DNA of 14,379 bases, from the NCBI GenBank assembly GCA_025356925.1, contig JANXQE010000606.1:1-14379 (forward strand). Reading direction: 5' to 3'. Below, one piece after another: positions 6,631 to 13,318 of this stretch. This DNA comes from Limisphaerales bacterium (GTDB lineage: Bacteria > Verrucomicrobiota > Verrucomicrobiia > Limisphaerales > UBA8199). The position numbers were made by a program, and so were the translations under genes. Numbering within the stretch: position 1 is the first letter of the stretch; every line of letters starts with the position of its first letter. The notes beneath the pieces are model-generated. The model saw only the letters and a list, made by a program, of their open reading frames with translations, was not told where the DNA came from and did not search any database.

Positions 6631-7378
6631 TTCCCTCCGTTCAGAGCCAATGCCCATGACCAAGCCCCCAGCGATTAAGGATCTCATAAGAATCATGGCC
6701 CGATTGCGAAGCCCGCAAGGCTGTCCGTGGGACCGCGAGCAGGACCATCGCTCGTTGCGCTGGCACGCCGTCGAGGAGGCTTACGAACTGATGGACGCGA
6801 TTGAATCAGGCGATGACCTCGAGATCGAAGAAGAATTAGGCGACCTGTTGCTGCAGGTCGTGTTCCATTGCCAATTGGCGAGGGAACGCGGCGCTTTCGG
6901 TTTTGAGCAAGTGGCACGGCGCATCGCCGACAAACTGATCCGGCGCCATCCGCATGTGTTTGGCGATGTCAAGGTGCGGAATGTCGCGCAGGTCTGGGCG
7001 AACTGGGAAAAGATAAAACGCGCGGAAAAGCACGGGACCCGCTATGCTCGGCCTTCTTCCCTCGATGGCATCCCGAAACGTCTCCCCGCTCTCCTGCGCG
7101 CCGAAAAACTGATCAAGAAAGCGCGCCGTGCGCAACTCGCCGGCGAGTCGGCTCCACCGCCAAAGCTGACCCGGGCGGAACTCGGTCGGCAACTCTTCGC
7201 GCTGGTCGCCGGCGCGCAAAGCCGGGGCTGGTCGGCGGAGGATTTACTGCGCGCCGAGACCCAGCGGCGGGAGCAGGCCTGGCGCAGACAAGAAGTGGCC
7301 AACCACCACGACCCGGCCCGTTCAGCGCTCGACAAAACGCCCCTTTCCACTAAGTTTCGCCCCAAGAGTTATGACTGA
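6611..7378 (+). CDS. mazG: MazG-type nucleoside triphosphate pyrophosphohydrolase with degenerate second domain
   Basis: MazG hydrolyses (d)NTPs to NMP and pyrophosphate and helps clear non-canonical or excess nucleotides in the cytoplasm. Numbered from ATG 6611 (255 aa), the first domain is complete: CPWDREQDHRSLR, then EEAYELMDAI (Glu55, Glu56, Glu59) and EELGDLLLQVVFH (Glu75, Asp78), then LIRRHPHVFGD and LPALLRAEKL. The second domain of the E. coli-type two-domain protein is eroded: the segment that should carry the EE-x-x-E helix is replaced by AQLAGESAPPPK, and the second-helix E-x-x-D reads ELGR (Arg193). Only the following helices (LFALVAGAQSRGW, EQAWRRQE) remain alignable. The start is uncertain: ATG 6611 overlaps proB by 20 bp and has GAGGTGG nine bases upstream; ATG 6650 or 6656 also fit the family. 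It overlaps the aminopeptidase gene by 8 bp, suggesting translational coupling. Confidence 0.92.
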   Translation: MTSSFFSSLRSEPMPMTKPPAIKDLIRIMARLRSPQGCPWDREQDHRSLRWHAVEEAYELMDAIESGDDLEIEEELGDLLLQVVFHCQLARERGAFGFEQVARRIADKLIRRHPHVFGDVKVRNVAQVWANWEKIKRAEKHGTRYARPSSLDGIPKRLPALLRAEKLIKKARRAQLAGESAPPPKLTRAELGRQLFALVAGAQSRGWSAEDLLRAETQRREQAWRRQEVANHHDPARSALDKTPLSTKFRPKSYD

Positions 7379-8480
7379 TCCGCGTTATACCAAGCTGGCT
7401 CGCCTCCTGGTCGAGTACTCCACCGCGCTAAAAAAGGGCGACCGTGTCCTGCTCGACATGATCGATGTTCCGGATGAGTTTTCCATCGAACTGATCCGCG
7501 CCGCGCGCGCCGCCGGAGCCATTCCAATCGTCGAGGCGCGGCACACCCGGTTAAACCGCGAACTGCTCCGTGAGACCACTCCTGAGCATGCCAGCCTGGT
7601 GCGAGACATCGAGTTAAGCCGCATGCGAAAAATGGAAGCCTACATTGCCGTGCGTGGCAGCGCCAATGCGAACGAAAACGCCGACGTTCCGAGTGACCGG
7701 ATGGCGCTCTACTCCAGGATCACCCGGTCCGTGCTCAACCAGCGCGTGGATAAAACCAGATGGTGCGTGCTGCGCTGGCCCAGCCCGAGCATGGCCCAGG
7801 GGGCTGGGATGAGCACCGAAGCCTTCGAGAATCTCTATTTTGACGTTTGCACGATGGACTACCGCAAGATGGCTCGCGCGATGGTCCCGCTCGAACAGCG
7901 GCTGAAGAAAGCCGACCGGGTCCGGATTAAGGGCCCTGGGACCGACCTGACCTTCAGCATCAAAGGGATTGGCGCCCAGATGTGCAAAGGCGATCGCAAC
8001 ATCCCCGATGGCGAGGTCTTTTCCTGCCCGGTCCGAACCTCGATTAACGGCCGCATTCAATTCAACACCCCGACCCTCTATTCGGGAACGAAGTTTGAAA
8101 ACGTTTGTTTGGTGTTCAAGGATGGCCGGGTGGTCAACGCCACCGCCAACAACACCAAGCGGCTTAACACCATTTTGGATACGGATGCCGGGGCGCGGTA
8201 CACGGGTGAATTCTCGCTGGGCTTTAATCCGCATATCCTGAACCCCATGTGCGACATTCTCTTTGATGAAAAGATCGCCGGCTCGCTGCACTTAACGCCC
8301 GGACAGGCTTATAAGCAGTGCGATAATGGCAATCGTTCGGCGGTCCACTGGGACATGGTCCTCATTCAACGGCCGGAATGGGGGGGAGGAGAGATCTGGC
8401 TGGATGGCGAGTTAGTCCGCAAGAACGGTCTATTCCTGCCCAAAGACCTGAAACCGCTTAACCCGTCGAACTTGAAGTAA
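7371..8480 (+). CDS. M29-family metallo-aminopeptidase (AmpS/PepS type)
   Basis: M29 peptidases are dinuclear-metal, usually cytoplasmic aminopeptidases that remove N-terminal residues from peptides. The 369-residue protein has the N-terminal domain (1-180: KLARLLVEYSTALKKGDRVLL, AARAAGAIPIVEAR) and the catalytic domain (about 185-350). All expected metal ligands can be placed by motif: Glu215 (NIPDGEVFSCPV), Glu280 (YTGEFSLGFN), His307 (GSLHLTPG), His326 and Asp328 (SAVHWDMV). Tyr314 in GQAYKQC matches the conserved catalytic tyrosine position. It is somewhat shorter than the roughly 410-residue Thermus enzymes. There is no signal peptide. The ATG at 7371 lies inside the end of mazG (ATGACTGA-type overlap, 8 bp), so translation probably depends on mazG read-through; AAGAG just before it is too close to be a good Shine-Dalgarno sequence. 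Only 16 bp separate its stop from the convergent LysR gene, with no hairpin visible. Confidence 0.93.
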   Translation: MTDPRYTKLARLLVEYSTALKKGDRVLLDMIDVPDEFSIELIRAARAAGAIPIVEARHTRLNRELLRETTPEHASLVRDIELSRMRKMEAYIAVRGSANANENADVPSDRMALYSRITRSVLNQRVDKTRWCVLRWPSPSMAQGAGMSTEAFENLYFDVCTMDYRKMARAMVPLEQRLKKADRVRIKGPGTDLTFSIKGIGAQMCKGDRNIPDGEVFSCPVRTSINGRIQFNTPTLYSGTKFENVCLVFKDGRVVNATANNTKRLNTILDTDAGARYTGEFSLGFNPHILNPMCDILFDEKIAGSLHLTPGQAYKQCDNGNRSAVHWDMVLIQRPEWGGGEIWLDGELVRKNGLFLPKDLKPLNPSNLK

Positions 8481-8496
8481 CCCGGTTGTCAGAGAG

Positions 8497-9393
8497 TCAC
8501 GAGCCCAGAGCCTGCTTGTCCTCTTTTAGCGTCGCCAGGAATTCCTTCATCGCCGGGGAGAGTACCTTGTTTTTCTTGTAAATGGCCGCCAGCGGGCGAT
8601 AGAAATCTCCATCCTCGAGCGCGACCTCCGCCAGGGTCTGCTTAGCGATCTCCTGCAACACCGTGCCTTGCGGAACGATCGCAACCCCCGCGTCGATCTC
8701 CACCGCGCGCTTGACGGTTTCGATATTGTCGAACTCCATCACATGCTGCACCTGGACGGCGTGATCTTTCAGGATGCGGTCAAGGGCTTTTCGCGTCGGA
8801 ATGTCGGGTTCGAAACCGATGAACTTCTGGCCGGACAGCGCCTTGAGCCGAACGCTCCTGGATTTGGCGAACGGATGCTGCGGATGACAAATGAGCACCA
8901 GAGGATCTTTCCTCAAAGAAAGGATCTCCAGTTTGGGGTCTCGAGCCGGGTAGGCCACCAGGCCCAAATCGACCACATTCCCGATCACATCCTCGTACAC
9001 CTGATTGGCGCGGCGGTATTCCACGTGGACATTGACCGTCGGGTAGCTCTTGAGGAATTGTGTTACGTAAGGGGGCAAGTCGTGCAGGCCAACGCTGTAA
9101 ATTGTCGCTACCCGGATGGTCCCGGAGATGATGTCTTTAATCTCCTTGAGCTTGTGGTGCAGCGCGTCGTAAGTGTGGATGACCTGTTTGCTGTAATCGT
9201 AGAGCACCTGGCCTTCGCGGGTCAGCCGAAACCGCTTTTTGCTGCGCTCGATCAACAACGATTTGAACAGCCGCTCCAACGAGCTGATCTGTTGGCTGAC
9301 CGCCGACTGCGTGACCTGGTTGATTTGCGCGGCCTTGGTGAAACTTTCGCTCTCGGCCAAATCGCAGAATACTTTAAGGCTCTCGATTTGCAT
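8497..9393 (-). CDS. LysR-type transcriptional regulator
   Basis: This 298-residue protein has the standard LysR layout. A winged helix-turn-helix occupies residues 1-62, with KAAQINQVTQSAVSQQISS as the HTH and RFRLTREG as the wing. A linker helix (about 65-88) is followed by a two-lobed effector-binding domain (about 90-290: GTIRVATIYSVGLHDLPPYV, VDLGLVAYPARDPKLE, AVEIDAGVAIVPQGTVLQ). The effector domain looks most like the CysB/CysL-like branch, but the inducer cannot be predicted. The ATG at 9393 lies only eight bases after a likely -10 box, and the sole Shine-Dalgarno-like AGGAG (9414-9410) is 16 bases away and upstream of that box. Translation may therefore start from a nearly leaderless mRNA. 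It is convergent with the aminopeptidase. Its targets may include itself; a related dyad is found near 3037. Confidence 0.94.
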   Translation of the reverse strand: MQIESLKVFCDLAESESFTKAAQINQVTQSAVSQQISSLERLFKSLLIERSKKRFRLTREGQVLYDYSKQVIHTYDALHHKLKEIKDIISGTIRVATIYSVGLHDLPPYVTQFLKSYPTVNVHVEYRRANQVYEDVIGNVVDLGLVAYPARDPKLEILSLRKDPLVLICHPQHPFAKSRSVRLKALSGQKFIGFEPDIPTRKALDRILKDHAVQVQHVMEFDNIETVKRAVEIDAGVAIVPQGTVLQEIAKQTLAEVALEDGDFYRPLAAIYKKNKVLSPAMKEFLATLKEDKQALGS

Positions 9394-9401
9394 AAGCGTT
9401 A

Positions 9402-9430
9402 TAAATACACTCCTGTTGCCAGTGAGTCAA
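9402..9430 (-). promoter_or_regulatory. Probable sigma-70-type promoter of the LysR gene
   Basis: On the minus strand TTGACT (9430-9425) is followed after exactly 17 bp by TATTTA (9407-9402). The -35 box matches five of six consensus bases. The -10 box keeps the initial TAT only. Transcription would begin near 9396, leaving a leader of about three bases before the ATG at 9393. The region is AT-rich compared with its surroundings. Confidence 0.45.
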
Positions 9431-9434
9431 CTAA

Positions 9435-9448
9435 TGTTTTGCTAAACA
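9435..9448. promoter_or_regulatory. Operator-like dyad upstream of the LysR promoter
   Basis: TGTTT-TGCT-AAACA is a perfect 5-bp inverted repeat placed just upstream of the predicted -35 box, centred about 45 bp before the predicted transcription start. That is where LysR proteins commonly bind to autoregulate. The spacing differs by one from the classic T-N11-A. A closely related GTTT-N4-AAACAA occurs at 3037-3050. Confidence 0.35.
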
Positions 9449-9512
9449 ATGAGTGATGAGTACTCCCGGCTTCAGTCGTGGCTCCCTGGGTCCTCCTTGT
9501 TAGAGCTGTTTA

Positions 9513-9539
9513 TCCCGGGGCCGCCCCGCGCCCCCGGGA
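9513..9539 (-). terminator. GC-rich hairpin downstream of the hybrid kinase gene
   Basis: TCCCGGGG (9513-9520) and CCCCGGGA (9532-9539) can form an 8-bp stem with an 11-base loop, starting 17 bases after the stop codon of the kinase gene. On the minus strand no U-rich tract follows, so it is not a textbook intrinsic terminator. It could be a 3' RNA-stability hairpin or a weak terminator. Confidence 0.3.
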
Positions 9540-9555
9540 CTCCTGGTCCCTGGGC

Positions 9556-11049
9556 TTAACCGGCCAGCACCTGCTTGACCTTGAGCAGGAGGTCCTGGCT
9601 GGTAAAGGGCTTCTGCAAGTAGGCGGTGTCGCTGCGATGGCCGGCCGGCCAGACGTAGCCGCTGGTGCAAAGAATCCGGGTCGCCGGGGAGGACTGATGA
9701 ATATTTTCAACAAGTTCACGGCCGCTCATGGCCGGCATCACCAAATCGGTGATCACTAGATCGATGGAGCGGTTGGCCGAGAGCGTTTGCAGCGCTTTGG
9801 GGCCGCTGTTCGCCGTCAGCACGCGATAGCCGTACGCTGAAAGAATGGTCTGACCCATGGTCAGTAGCAAATCTTCATCGTCCACCATCAAGATGGTTTG
9901 GTGGCCGCGCAAATCATCGCTGGACACGCCGTTTTCCTTGAGGACCTGACTCTCCGCCGGAAGATAGACTCGGACCGACGTGCCGGCACCCCCCCGGCTG
10001 GAGATCGCGACGCCCCCGCCCAGATTGGTGACGACGCCATAGACCAAGGCCAGGCCCAAACCGCGGTGGTTCTTGCCTTTGGTGGTAAAAAACGGCTCGA
10101 AAACCCGGGGCAAAACGTCCGGGGCGATTCCCTCGCCATCGTCACTGATCTCCACCGAGACATAGGCCCCGGCAGCGAGTTGGACGTTTTGATCCTGCGC
10201 CCGTTCGGCTAGTTCCAGGTTGCGCGTTTGGACAGCGATGCGGCCGTGGCCCCGGATGGACTGTACCGCGTTCTCGAGGATTCGCATGAGCGCCTGCTGC
10301 AGCTTGGCTTCGTCAAAGCGCGAACCGAACAACCGCTTCTCGAGCAAGACATTCCAATCGATCGTAGCGGTGGGCGTCTGGCGTTGAAACATCTCCACCG
10401 TGCGCTGGGCGAGCTGGTTCAGATTGCTAGTGGATTTGCCGAGTGGCTCCCTTTCCTGACGGCTGAACATTCCGAGGTCGTTAGCGATTTCCGCAGCCTT
10501 GGACGCGGACTTCTCGACTTCCAGTAAGGACGCGCGCCAGGGATGGGTTGGCTCCAATTGGCTGAGAACCAAAGAAGTGTGGCCCAGGATGCTGGTGAGC
10601 GCGTTGTTAAAGTCCAAGGCAACCGTGCGCGCCAATTGCAGCGCACACTCGAGCTTTTGTTGGTGCGCCAGGCTCGTCTCGGCAGCGTGCCCGTCGCCTC
10701 CGCTCACCGGGCCGGCGCTGTCGGGCGGCAATTGCAGCAGAAAGTATTTTTGTCCGTCTTTCAGAAAGGAGCAAATCGAGGCGGACGCCGTTACCGTTCC
10801 GCCCCCTCGGCTGTGAAATCTCAGCAGCGCCGCCGGGCTTGGGGAGCGTTCCCATTGGGCGAGGAACTGCTCAGGAGTCGTGCCGTTCCCCTCGGACCAG
10901 ATGGCCGCCAGCAACGGCGTGGAGCCTTCCAGGGTCGGACCAAAAAGCCGAATCGCGGCGGGGTTCGCCCGGCAAATGGTGGTTGAGCTATCCAGCAAAA
11001 GCGCCGGCCACCCGGCATTCTCCAACTGAAAAACAGCGCTAGACTTCAT
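9556..11049 (-). CDS. PAS/histidine-kinase-like/receiver hybrid protein lacking the phosphoacceptor histidine
   Basis: Residue numbers count from a TTG at 11055; the in-frame ATG at 11049 (residue 3, GGAAG eleven bases upstream) is the better start. Order: PAS-like sensor (about 7-112), dimerisation helices (128-200), HATPase (about 245-367) and a C-terminal receiver (387-499). The ATPase boxes are present: ENAVQS (N box, Glu261-Asn262), DDGEGI (305-310), FEPFFTTK (319-326), RGLGLALVYG (331-340) and GGAGTSVRVYLP. The receiver is complete: Asp392-Asp393, phosphoacceptor Asp437 (VITDLVMP), Thr464 and Lys482 (LQKPF). The H box is altered: family proteins read AHDFNN, whereas here it is ALDFNN, with Leu147 encoded by TTG at 10617-10615. 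No membrane segments are seen, so it is cytoplasmic. It lies 45 bp downstream of the purine nucleoside phosphorylase gene on the same strand, probably co-transcribed. It may be an ATP-binding pseudokinase, or its receiver may be phosphorylated by a separate kinase. Confidence 0.92.
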   Translation of the reverse strand: MKSSAVFQLENAGWPALLLDSSTTICRANPAAIRLFGPTLEGSTPLLAAIWSEGNGTTPEQFLAQWERSPSPAALLRFHSRGGGTVTASASICSFLKDGQKYFLLQLPPDSAGPVSGGDGHAAETSLAHQQKLECALQLARTVALDFNNALTSILGHTSLVLSQLEPTHPWRASLLEVEKSASKAAEIANDLGMFSRQEREPLGKSTSNLNQLAQRTVEMFQRQTPTATIDWNVLLEKRLFGSRFDEAKLQQALMRILENAVQSIRGHGRIAVQTRNLELAERAQDQNVQLAAGAYVSVEISDDGEGIAPDVLPRVFEPFFTTKGKNHRGLGLALVYGVVTNLGGGVAISSRGGAGTSVRVYLPAESQVLKENGVSSDDLRGHQTILMVDDEDLLLTMGQTILSAYGYRVLTANSGPKALQTLSANRSIDLVITDLVMPAMSGRELVENIHQSSPATRILCTSGYVWPAGHRSDTAYLQKPFTSQDLLLKVKQVLAG

Positions 11050-11094
11050 CAACAAAAGCTTCCACTGTCCAGCTTACGGCCCCGGCATTCATTC

Positions 11095-11946
11095 TCAACC
11101 CGAATCTTTCACCGCACTGCCGTACAGCGCGGCAAAATGGGCCAGTATTTGCCCCGCCGTGTCCTTCACACGCGACGCGGTTTCCAGGACTTCGCCATGA
11201 GAAAGAGTGGTGCGGCTGAGTCCCGCGGCCAGGTTGGTGATGCACGAGATCGCCGCGACTCTCAAGCCGCATTGTCGCGCCACGATTGCTTCCGGGACGG
11301 TGCTCATGCCCACAGCGTCGGCGCCCATTCTTCGGAACGCTCGAATTTCGGCCGGTGTCTCATAGCTCGGTCCGCTGACGGCCAGGTAAACCCCGACCCG
11401 CAAGCGCAGCCCGCAGGCCGCGCCGGCTCGCCTCAGCAAACGACCTAAGCCGGGATCGTAGACCTGGCTCAAATCCACGAACCGCGGCCTCCCACGGGCC
11501 GGGGCGCCGCGCAGTGGATTCGTTCCCATAAGATTAACGTGATCCTGAAGCACCATGAAGTCGCCCACACGAAACTTTTCATTAATCCCGCCGGCCGCGT
11601 TCGTGAGCAGCAGATCGCAAATGCCGCAGGCCGCCAGCGTACGCACGGCGAACGTCACTTTCGACATGGGGTAGCCCTCATAAAAGTGCGGGCGCCCGCT
11701 TAGCACGATCACCGGTTCACCCGCCAGCCGGCCGATCACCAATTCTCCCAGGTGCCCGGTCACGCCTACGGCGGGAAATCCCGGGATGCTGTTGTAGGGA
11801 ATGGTGGTATGGGCTTCCAAGCCAGTGAGCGTGGGTCCAAAGCCTGTGCCCAGCATGATCGCCAGCCTGGGCCGAAGCGGGGAAAGGTTGCGGAGCTTCG
11901 CCGCCGCGCGAAGTGGTGACGCGCCCCTCATGAGGAAACGTGGCAC
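11095..11946 (-). CDS. Purine nucleoside phosphorylase (trimeric PNP family)
   Basis: PNP cleaves purine (deoxy)ribonucleosides with phosphate to the free base and (deoxy)ribose 1-phosphate in purine salvage. Numbered from GTG 11946 (283 aa), it shows IMLGTGFGPTL (30-40), TGHLG (His65), SGRPHFYEGYPMSKVTF (His87), LLLTNAAGGINE, VGDFMVLQDHVNLMGTNPL, SGPSYETPAEIRAFRRMGAD (Glu196), AVGMST (Met214) and ISCITNLAAG (Asn238), with His250 in LSHGEVLE. These correspond to the phosphate-, ribose- and base-binding residues of mammalian-type PNP. Asn, rather than Asp, at 238 fits a 6-oxopurine enzyme (inosine/guanosine) rather than methylthioadenosine phosphorylase. ATG 11931 is an alternative start; AAGG lies four bases before the GTG. 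The hybrid kinase-like gene follows 45 bp downstream. Confidence 0.94.
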   Translation of the reverse strand: MPRFLMRGASPLRAAAKLRNLSPLRPRLAIMLGTGFGPTLTGLEAHTTIPYNSIPGFPAVGVTGHLGELVIGRLAGEPVIVLSGRPHFYEGYPMSKVTFAVRTLAACGICDLLLTNAAGGINEKFRVGDFMVLQDHVNLMGTNPLRGAPARGRPRFVDLSQVYDPGLGRLLRRAGAACGLRLRVGVYLAVSGPSYETPAEIRAFRRMGADAVGMSTVPEAIVARQCGLRVAAISCITNLAAGLSRTTLSHGEVLETASRVKDTAGQILAHFAALYGSAVKDSG

Positions 11947-12133
11947 GGACCTTCAGGCCTGCGTTGCCTCTCACCCCATTCTGACTTAGAATTGGCCGGT
12001 GGCGAAATCAAACGGATCATGGACGAGATCAGGGTCGAGCGGCGCACGACGCACAGGGCGAAGATGAGGAACTGGCGTCACTCGTCCTCGTCCTGATACC
12101 CTTGCTCGTGACGCGGTTTTCTTTAATAGATTT
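11947..12133. other. Divergent intergenic region between the PNP and MoeB-type genes
   Basis: This gap of 187 bp separates two divergent genes and should contain both promoters, but I cannot pick convincing -35/-10 pairs. It holds a short repeat CTCGTCCTCGTCCTG at 12081-12095 (CTCGTC twice plus a partial copy) and an AT-rich TTTCTTTAATAGATTT just before the GTG of the plus-strand gene. A 26-codon frame at 12019-12096 has no ribosome site or recognisable content. Confidence 0.4.
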
Positions 12134-13282
12134 GTGGAACTGAATAATGAACAGATCAACCGGTACGCCCGGCATCTGATCTTGCCCGAAGTCGGACTGG
12201 AGGGCCAAAAGAAAATCTGCTCCAGCAGTGTGCTTTGCGTTGGCGCGGGCGGGCTGGGCTCGCCGGTGGCGCTGTATCTGGCTGCTGCGGGAATTGGGAG
12301 GCTCGGCATTGTTGATTTTGACCAGGTCGAACTATCGAACTTACAGCGCCAGATTATTCATGGCGGGAGCGAGGTTGGCCGATCCAAAGCACAGTCAGCC
12401 AGGGAAAGCATCAACCGGCTCAACTCGAACGTGGAGGTCGTTCTCCATGAGACACGCCTCACCGGCCAGAACGCCCTCGAAATCATCCGGCCCTACGAGA
12501 TTGTCGTGGACGGCACTGATAATTTCCCGACTCGCTATCTTACCAACGATGCCTGTGTCCTGCTCAGGAAGCCAAACGTCTATGGCTCGATCTTCCGTTT
12601 TGAAGGCCAGGCGAGCGTCTTCGCCCCCCACCTGGGTGGGCCGTGTTACCGTTGTCTGTATCCTGAACCGCCGCCGCCGGGCGCGGCGCCCAGTTGTGCT
12701 GAGGGCGGAGTCCTCGGAGTGCTTCCTGGCATCATCGGGCTTGTCCAGGCTACCGAAGTGCTTAAGCTCGTGGTCGGGATGGGCAGGTCGTTGCTCAACC
12801 GCCTGCTCCTTTACGATGCGTTGGAAATGAGATTCCGTGAACTAAAGTTGCGTCGCGATCCCCAATGCCCGCTCTGCGGCGAGCATCCCAGCATTACCGG
12901 GCTGATCGATTACGAAGGCTTTTGCGGTGTTAGCGAGAAACCAAAAACCGATTCTATGCATCCCGATGAGGTGAGCGTCCAGGAGCTGAAACAAGCTCTT
13001 GATAATCCAAGCCTCGGTATCAACGTCCTCGACGTGCGCGAGGCAAACGAGCACCAAATTGCTCACATCGAAGGCGTGCCCTTGCTGCCCTTGAGCCAGT
13101 TGGCTCAGCAGTTCAACGAACTGGATCCCGAGCAACCCTATTACATTCACTGCAAGATGGGGGGCCGCTCCATGCAGGCCCTTGAGTTTCTGCGCCAGCA
13201 CGGCTTTCAGAATCTCAAGAGTGTGCGGGGGGGTATCACCGCCTGGTCGAACGAGATTGATCCCACCGTGCCGAAGTATTAA
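12134..13282 (+). CDS. MoeB/ThiF-family adenylyltransferase fused to a rhodanese domain (MoeZ/Uba4-like)
   Basis: Such proteins adenylate the C-terminal Gly-Gly of a small sulfur-carrier protein (MoaD, ThiS or a relative) and pass sulfur through the rhodanese domain. The 382-residue protein begins ELNNEQINRYARHLILPEVG, the standard family start, from a GTG at 12134 without a Shine-Dalgarno sequence. The E1 domain (1-250) has the ATP loop CVGAGGLGSPVALYLAAAG (35-53), DFDQVELSNLQRQIIH (61-76) and DGTDNFPTRYLTND (126-139). The zinc cysteines are Cys171/Cys174 (CYRC) and Cys245/Cys248 (CPLC). Cys188 in SCAEGGVLG is the position of the catalytic or acyl-disulfide cysteine in ThiF/Uba4. The rhodanese domain (about 276-382) has VLDVREANEH and the active-site loop HCKMGGRS with Cys340. 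No carrier-protein gene is adjacent, so molybdopterin, thiamine, cysteine or tRNA thiolation cannot be separated. moeA in the window mildly favours molybdopterin. It is convergent with khpB, 36 bp apart. Confidence 0.93.
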   Translation: MELNNEQINRYARHLILPEVGLEGQKKICSSSVLCVGAGGLGSPVALYLAAAGIGRLGIVDFDQVELSNLQRQIIHGGSEVGRSKAQSARESINRLNSNVEVVLHETRLTGQNALEIIRPYEIVVDGTDNFPTRYLTNDACVLLRKPNVYGSIFRFEGQASVFAPHLGGPCYRCLYPEPPPPGAAPSCAEGGVLGVLPGIIGLVQATEVLKLVVGMGRSLLNRLLLYDALEMRFRELKLRRDPQCPLCGEHPSITGLIDYEGFCGVSEKPKTDSMHPDEVSVQELKQALDNPSLGINVLDVREANEHQIAHIEGVPLLPLSQLAQQFNELDPEQPYYIHCKMGGRSMQALEFLRQHGFQNLKSVRGGITAWSNEIDPTVPKY

Positions 13283-13318
13283 GGGTCGCGAGTCGTCCGG
13301 GCAGCGCGGATGGGAAAG

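Noticed and set aside
7614..8291. 225-codon minus-strand frame inside the aminopeptidase gene
   Set aside because: The opposite frame carries all M29 metal ligands; this one is rich in residues typical of shadow frames and has no motif.
8668..9456. 262-codon plus-strand frame antisense to the LysR gene
   Set aside because: It mirrors the LysR coding frame; there is no recognisable domain or ribosome site, and it runs across the LysR promoter.
9483..9554. TCCCTGGG occurring twice (9483-9490 and 9547-9554) around the GC hairpin
   Set aside because: The copies are only eight bases long in GC-rich DNA and in the same orientation; there is no mobile-element gene between them, so they are not convincing as element ends.
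12019..12096. 25-residue plus-strand frame in the PNP/MoeB-type intergenic region
   Set aside because: It has no ribosome site, is Arg/Ser-rich from the short CTCGTC repeat, and matches nothing I recognise.
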